A stretch of DNA of 7,379 nucleotides from Clostridia bacterium. GTDB lineage: Bacteria > Bacillota > Clostridia > Christensenellales > DTU072. The stretch's first letter is position 1, and the number at the start of each line of letters is the position of its first letter. The position numbers and the translations under genes were made by a program. This document shows positions 6,001 to 7,379 of this stretch, in pieces. The notes below the pieces were generated by a model. The model made no database searches and was not told the origin of the DNA. It saw only the letters and a list, made by a program, of their open reading frames with translations. The stretch covers positions 1 through 7,379 of the forward strand of contig JAQVME010000061.1 in NCBI GenBank assembly GCA_028703745.1, written 5' to 3'.

Positions 6001-7379
6001 CGTATACTATAACGGACAGAATTTCTATGTGCCGAGATCTTTGAAAACCATAAACGTCGTTGGCGCAGAGGTCATAAAAGCATATACTTTCTACGGTTTG
6101 TCTTTAGTCAACGAAATAAATCTCGACGAAGAACTGACGCAAATCGGAGATTATGCCTTCAAAAACAGCGGGTTAACCGAAATTGTATTGCCGTCGTCTT
6201 TAACGGCAATAGGAATAAGCGCCTTTGAGGGCTGCTACGATTTTGAAATTATCACAATGAAAAGCTTTGTTCCCGGCGCCTTGTCCGCGCCCGGTTTGAA
6301 ACAGCTGTTCTTTAACGGTACAGGAGTAGTGGCTCAGTTATTTAGCAAAACGTATTATGACAATACCTATACGGTTAGTTACAAAAATCAAACTTATTAT
6401 ATTCCAAACCTATTATATAGTATTACGCTATATAACACTGAAGTCGCCGCAAACGTACTCCACGGTCTGCATGGTATCGAAAACGTGACTTTATATGAAG
6501 GTATCACTACTATTGGCGAAAGGGCGTTTTCGGGTTACAGAGGCATACTGTTCTTCAATAACTTCAGCCAGCTTACCAGTATCGGAAAAGATGCGTTTGA
6601 GGACTGTATATGGTACGAAAACTTCGTCCTTGGACAAAGCGGCGTAATAATGATAGGCAGGGTCGCGTATGAATTTGCCGGAGATATGCCCGAAAACTAT
6701 ACATTAGACATTCCGGCAGGCACAATCACTTTGACAGACGAAGCGTTCGCAGGAAGCGGCAACCTTGTTAGGGTAAATCTTCCCTCGAGCTTGCGAGTTA
6801 TCGGAGATGGCGCCTTCAAAAACTGCGGCGCGCTTGAAGAAGTCAGCTTGCCTGCAATGGCGCTACTGTCCGACATAAAACAATACGCCTTCTCGAATTG
6901 CGCATCACTAAGCGCCATAGCTTTCGCCGAATCTCTGAATGAAATCGGAGCTTTTGCGTTCGAGAATTGCACAGCTCTTGATTCATTGAGCCTGCCGCAG
7001 AGTCTCGAGGTTCTCGGCGAGAGCGCATTCACCGGTTGCGGTTTCTTCGACCTACTTATTCCTTCCGGATTAAAGACTATCGGCGATGCCCCGTTCAAAA
7101 ATGCGCTGATAGCCAGCGCGAGGCTGATGAAGGAATATCATGCTATACTTGCCGAAAGTTACGTCACAGAAATAATTTTCCCCGGAGCGGACACTGCTCA
7201 CAAGCTCTTTGGAAATACGGCGTTTGCAGGCTCTTATGGCGTATCTAATGTAGACGGCTCTGCTATCATTTATTATATTCCGTCAAGCTTCGTCGAGGCT
7301 GAGCTTACGCAAAGTCAAATAGTAGCCGCTTACGCTTTTTATAATATAAAAATTGAGACAGTTACTCTTCGTGATGACG
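1..7379 (+). CDS. Giant repeat protein (internal fragment): Listeria-Bacteroides repeats followed by BspA-type leucine-rich repeats
   Basis: One frame, with codons starting at base 2, stays open for 2,459 codons to base 7378. Bases 1 and 7379 belong to codons cut by the window, so both protein ends are missing. Residues 1-776 are eleven InlB B-repeat/Flg_new units. Residues 777-2459 are an LRR_5 (BspA-like) solenoid with about 56 AF..C-type anchors. No catalytic domain, membrane segment, signal peptide or LPXTG-type signal is visible. Members of these families are secreted or cell-surface proteins: BspA of Tannerella forsythia binds host matrix proteins and promotes coaggregation, and internalin B of Listeria carries the related B-repeat. 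By inference this is a surface adhesin-like protein; its ligand cannot be read from the sequence. Trichomonas also encodes BspA-like proteins, but the B-repeat array and base composition favour a bacterium. The frame and families are clear; the biological role is a guess. Confidence 0.97.
2..181 (+). repeat. B-repeat unit 1 (left end cut)
   Basis: Residues 1-60 start at SFETNGG, so only a few residues of the unit lie outside the window. It keeps GHTFLNWYDN in place of the usual GY.F.GWY core and ends in the standard LLYAKW. More units may precede it. Confidence 0.9.
182..391 (+). repeat. B-repeat unit 2
   Basis: Residues 61-130 form a near-textbook copy: YIINFVPNGGDTV at the start, GYNFEGWYQD in the core, then ANMPDRALTLYAKW at the end. 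This is the best unit for defining the family in this protein. Confidence 0.94.
392..592 (+). repeat. B-repeat unit 3 (degenerate)
   Basis: Residues 131-197 follow the pattern (YKVTFVIDGD, then MPSNDLTLY), but the core reads GYSIAGYYTD, with Tyr for the usual Trp. The end is VGW instead of AKW. Confidence 0.88.
593..823 (+). repeat. B-repeat unit 4 (lengthened)
   Basis: Residues 198-274. At 77 residues it is longer than its left neighbours, with extra sequence before the core (GFSFLYWYHF) and between the core and the closing TIYAKW. It contains YSIQYVLSGG at its start. Confidence 0.86.
824..1024 (+). repeat. B-repeat unit 5
   Basis: Residues 275-341 show INSYTLSFV at the start, the core GYNFAGWYFDEEYTQRLN and the end ATLYAKW. 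The start (QINSYT) and the DE.YTQR. segment match unit 7 closely, which suggests a relatively recent copy event. Confidence 0.92.
1025..1231 (+). repeat. B-repeat unit 6 (degenerate end)
   Basis: Residues 342-410 have YNITYVNG at the start and the core GYTFVGWIRDG. The closing motif reads LTAWW in place of LYAKW. The glycine pair near the start is missing. Confidence 0.86.
1232..1441 (+). repeat. B-repeat unit 7
   Basis: Residues 411-480 have INSYTVNFNSLGGEE at the start, the core HYIFDGWYDESYTQRYN and the end VYAKW. It is the closest relative of unit 5, and its first 17 bases, counting from the preceding Trp codon, are identical to those of unit 5. Confidence 0.92.
1442..1660 (+). repeat. 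B-repeat unit 8
   Basis: Residues 481-553 have YRIFYNLNGV at the start, the core GYGFCGWYGG and the end HLYPKW. It carries an unusual cysteine in the core and a glycine-rich stretch after it. Confidence 0.88.
1661..1870 (+). repeat. B-repeat unit 9
   Basis: Residues 554-623 form a second near-textbook copy: ATISFVSNGGSVVPPL at the start, the core GFSLDGWYTDEELTDRY and the end MPAEDLVLYAKW. Confidence 0.94.
1871..2092 (+). repeat. B-repeat unit 10 (degenerate)
   Basis: Residues 624-697 keep YDIIYVIG and the core GYTFIKWYRQG. The closing motif has decayed to VVLCAEL, with no AKW. Confidence 0.8.
2093..2329 (+). repeat. B-repeat unit 11 (most diverged, domain boundary)
   Basis: Residues 698-776. 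At 79 residues this is the longest unit. It keeps FIGWADADG as the core and VTLTAMW as the closing motif, but the GG start is lost and the first half is unusually hydrophobic (GLGLIGLLPFIKINI). It could be a diverged B-repeat or a dedicated linker module between the two domains. Confidence 0.72.
2330..2452 (+). other. Entry unit of the LRR solenoid
   Basis: Residues 777-817 hold FTMNAGMITGFGG, then LVIPSSLNGVAVTGIADSAF. The pattern G.IT.(Y/F).G....L.IPS.(I/L)NG..VT.I...AF is the usual first unit of BspA-like LRR domains. It fixes the domain start immediately after the last B-repeat. Confidence 0.88.
2453..2683 (+). repeat. LRR units, regular block 1
   Basis: Regular units anchored by NAFNNCTSL and GAFAGCQAL, with LPDSVNTIGDGAF as a near-consensus strand-loop segment. 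The block ends in the AVLRGC anchor, a Leu-for-Phe variant that leads into type A unit 1. Confidence 0.92.
2684..2848 (+). repeat. LRR variant unit type A, copy 1
   Basis: Residues 895-949 contain LKITTETTLNKLFGNTSF, then HYVPSSLTEVTI. The signature is L...(G)....KLFG, a short polar Tyr-containing loop, then YVPSSL and an AF-like end (here TLYG). LFG is at 2717-2725. Confidence 0.85.
2849..3139 (+). repeat. LRR units, regular block 2
   Basis: Regular units anchored by GAFNNCSGA, EAFANCEKA, RAFLNNKAL and GAFAGCNSL. LPTNLQKIAAEAF is the clearest strand-loop segment. Confidence 0.9.
3140..3298 (+). repeat. LRR variant unit type A, copy 2
   Basis: Residues 1047-1099 are the clearest copy: LSFHGSLTLGRLFGTTSY, then AYYVPSSLSSIKL and NAF. 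LFG is at 3173-3181. It retains LG.LFG..SY, the form I recall from clostridial BspA-like proteins. Confidence 0.88.
3299..3538 (+). repeat. LRR units, regular block 3
   Basis: Units anchored by NAFKDC (ending just left of this block), SAFKNSGL and GAFSGCQSL. A lengthened unit follows (FDNGTLSTENGSIGQSIL), whose IL anchor leads into the third type A unit. Confidence 0.88.
3539..3697 (+). repeat. LRR variant unit type A, copy 3
   Basis: Residues 1180-1232 contain LTTNGKIIVAKLFGATGG, a YTV loop, then YCLPDTLTSISL and SFYG. LFG is at 3572-3580. YVPSSL has drifted to YCLPDTL. Confidence 0.84.
3713..3907 (+). repeat. Most regular LRR block (exact 23-residue period)
   Basis: Residues 1238-1302 contain AIAIPSTVSSIGESAF, then GITIPEGVGNIGDRAF and AISIPSTVSALGQDIF, each followed by (E/S)GC. 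Anchor codons at 3755, 3824 and 3893 are spaced exactly 69 bases apart. This block is the best template for aligning the rest of the solenoid. Confidence 0.95.
3920..4075 (+). repeat. LRR variant unit type C, copy 1
   Basis: Residues 1307-1358 contain VYVDALNAYYETEDNVLY, then KDGEALKYYPGTK, and after a YYII...VTEI strand, SVF. The plan VD..N..Y...D.VLY..DG..L..YP is a familiar lengthened unit of BspA-like proteins, with a beta-hairpin-like excursion before the next anchor. Confidence 0.85.
4076..4702 (+). repeat. LRR units, diverged middle block
   Basis: Units anchored by YAFYGRTDL, FAFYDCAYA, SAFENCAFV, NAFKNSSI, GAFGSCQWL, LAFEGSTSV, AALGECNTL and TSFHGFSNL. Many strands deviate from I.LP. 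Segment 4511-4579 (LPSNKAISYYFG, then LVKLGF) may be a shrunken type A unit without its YVPSSL half. Confidence is for the block being LRR, not for each unit boundary. Confidence 0.85.
4703..4855 (+). repeat. LRR variant unit type C, copy 2
   Basis: Residues 1568-1618 contain EFTVDAENVNLAVSGGAV, then NGNTLVYYLPFAT, YSVASGIAAV and YAF. It has the same order of elements as copy 1, but VLY has become AVI and YPG has become LPF. Confidence 0.8.
4856..5005 (+). repeat. LRR units between type C copy 2 and type A copy 4
   Basis: Contains ITLPMSLTSVGEALF followed by a diverged unit ending LLSYCSSLEK. The DDLLSYC anchor (Leu for Phe) again precedes a type A unit. Confidence 0.85.
5006..5161 (+). repeat. 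LRR variant unit type A, copy 4
   Basis: Residues 1669-1720 contain LTYSGGKVVGRLFANVSG, then SFSIPASLTEISF and VLENC. LFA is at 5039-5047. LFG has become LFA, and the anchor is VL rather than AF. Confidence 0.82.
5162..5368 (+). repeat. LRR units, regular block 4
   Basis: Units anchored by AAFKGCTAL, RAFQNCQSL and EAFSKTA. FNLPEVIDYVGAEAF is the most regular strand-loop segment. The block runs directly into a type B unit. Confidence 0.9.
5369..5506 (+). repeat. LRR variant unit type B, copy 1
   Basis: Residues 1790-1835 contain WYENHADGGMVYLRNIAY, then FKGAMPDNFSLKLLSGT and DIF. The plan WY.N...G.VY....AY.(Y/F).G.MP.N....I..GT is a recurrent lengthened unit in BspA-like proteins of gut bacteria, as I recall them. 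Confidence 0.86.
5507..5929 (+). repeat. LRR units, regular block 5
   Basis: Units anchored by FVLKDCVGL, YMFANCNAL, YAFQDCLAL, GAFERSAL and DIFNGCDML. LSLPSTVVTIGDYAF is near consensus. The last anchor, ALLNGVKNL, is the Leu form that precedes type A units. Confidence 0.91.
5930..6097 (+). repeat. LRR variant unit type A, copy 5
   Basis: Residues 1977-2032 contain LTYDGGIEVMKLFGNLPD, a longer acidic loop (EELLSPVYYNG), then FYVPRSLKTINV and TFYG. LFG is at 5963-5971. Confidence 0.86.
6098..6304 (+). repeat. LRR units, regular block 6
   Basis: Units anchored by YAFKNSGL and SAFEGCYDF, with LPSSLTAIGISAF as the near-consensus segment. The block ends with GALSAPGLK, again a Leu anchor before a type A unit. 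Confidence 0.9.
6305..6466 (+). repeat. LRR variant unit type A, copy 6
   Basis: Residues 2102-2155 contain LFFNGTGVVAQLFSKTYY, the loop TYTVSYKNQ, then TYYIPNLLYSITL and VLHG. LFS is at 6338-6346. It is unusually rich in tyrosine, and its DNA is more AT-rich than its surroundings. Confidence 0.84.
6467..6610 (+). repeat. LRR units between type A copy 6 and type B copy 2
   Basis: Units anchored by RAFSGYRGI and DAFEDCI, with VTLYEGITTIGERAF as the clearest segment. Confidence 0.88.
6611..6754 (+). repeat. LRR variant unit type B, copy 2
   Basis: Residues 2204-2251 contain WYENFVLGQSGVIMIGRVAY, then FAGDMPENYTLDIPAGT and EAF. It aligns with copy 1 element by element (WYEN, VAY.F.G.MP.N, GT). 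Confidence 0.87.
6764..7039 (+). repeat. Regular LRR block near the right end
   Basis: Contains VNLPSSLRVIGDGAFKNC, YAFSNCASL, FAFENCTAL and LSLPQSLEVLGESAFTGC. Anchor codons at 6812, 6887, 6956 and 7025 give periods of 25, 23 and 23 residues. Confidence 0.94.
7040..7171 (+). repeat. LRR units before type A copy 7
   Basis: Contains LIPSGLKTIGDAPF and a diverged unit ending HAILAES. The IL anchor again precedes a type A unit. APF replaces the usual AF. Confidence 0.85.
7172..7345 (+). repeat. LRR variant unit type A, copy 7
   Basis: Residues 2391-2448 contain IIFPGADTAHKLFGNTAF, the loop GSYGVSNVDG, then IYYIPSSFVEAEL and YAFYN. LFG is at 7205-7213. Eleven more codons follow before the window ends, and the solenoid evidently continues. 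Confidence 0.87.

Larger units (their letters stand above)
2330..7378 (+). repeat. BspA-type leucine-rich-repeat solenoid (LRR_5), about 56 units, right end cut
   Basis: Residues 777-2459 are built on the plan AF.(G/N)C..L..I.LP.S(V/L)..IG. with a 23-residue period. I counted about 56 AF..C-type positions, including degenerate ones. Only one entry unit is seen, at the left edge, so this looks like a single uninterrupted solenoid of at least 1,680 residues. The recurrent Cys/Asn after AF is expected to sit in the solenoid core rather than form disulphides. Three longer unit types (A, B and C, listed separately) break the regular period. In BspA-like proteins such domains act in adhesion to host or microbial surfaces; here that is inference. 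Confidence 0.95.

Noticed and set aside
6697..7098. 133-codon minus-strand frame, with another overlapping it
   Set aside because: Both are antisense to regular LRR units, with the same KALSP-like shadow composition and no family signature.
1..7379. CRISPR, tRNA, rRNA, insertion sequence or terminator signals
   Set aside because: The repeats seen are protein-level and codon-phased with diverged DNA. No spaced identical repeats, transposase frame, terminal inverted repeats or intergenic DNA are present.
1..7379. A eukaryotic (Trichomonas-like) BspA family gene
   Set aside because: BspA-like LRRs occur in Trichomonas, but that genome is more AT-rich. The eleven adjoining Listeria-Bacteroides repeats fit a bacterial surface protein better. 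It cannot be excluded from sequence alone.

Overview
The whole window lies inside one giant protein-coding gene. On the + strand, the frame starting at base 2 runs through 2,459 codons to base 7378 without a stop. Neither the start codon nor the stop codon is in the window, so this is an internal fragment of a larger gene. There is no intergenic DNA, so no promoter, ribosome binding site, terminator or RNA gene can be called. The shorter open frames on either strand are shadows of this gene.

Region 1 (bases 2-2329, residues 1-776) is a tandem array of eleven Listeria-Bacteroides repeats (InlB B-repeat / Flg_new family), each about 67-79 residues. They are recognised by a GY.F.GWY core and a closing LYAKW-like motif. 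The first is cut by the window edge. The last two, next to the domain boundary, are the most degenerate.

Region 2 (bases 2330-7378, residues 777-2459) is a BspA-type leucine-rich-repeat solenoid (LRR_5 family). It opens with a typical entry unit (ITGFGG, then VIPSSLNGVAVTGIADSAF) and continues with about 56 AF..C-type anchors by my count. The basic period is 23 residues. Three kinds of longer variant unit are interspersed: type A (LFG...YYVPSSL, seven copies), type B (WYEN...AY.F.G.MP, two copies) and type C (VDA.N...G..L...P, two copies). The solenoid leaves the window on the right.

The protein is best read as a very large, probably secreted or surface-anchored adhesin-like protein of an anaerobic, probably host- or gut-associated bacterium. 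Clostridia-like Bacillota is my first guess and Bacteroidota the alternative. The guess rests on the domain combination, the intermediate base composition and the free use of ATA and AGA codons. All tryptophans are TGG and no in-frame TGA occurs, which fits the standard bacterial code. No signal peptide, sorting motif or membrane anchor is visible, because both ends are missing. The most useful observations are the size of the single solenoid, the order of the two domains (B-repeats before LRRs), the sevenfold type A unit, and a 17-base direct repeat inside the B-repeat array that could mediate in-frame length change. I see no sign of a multi-gene system.
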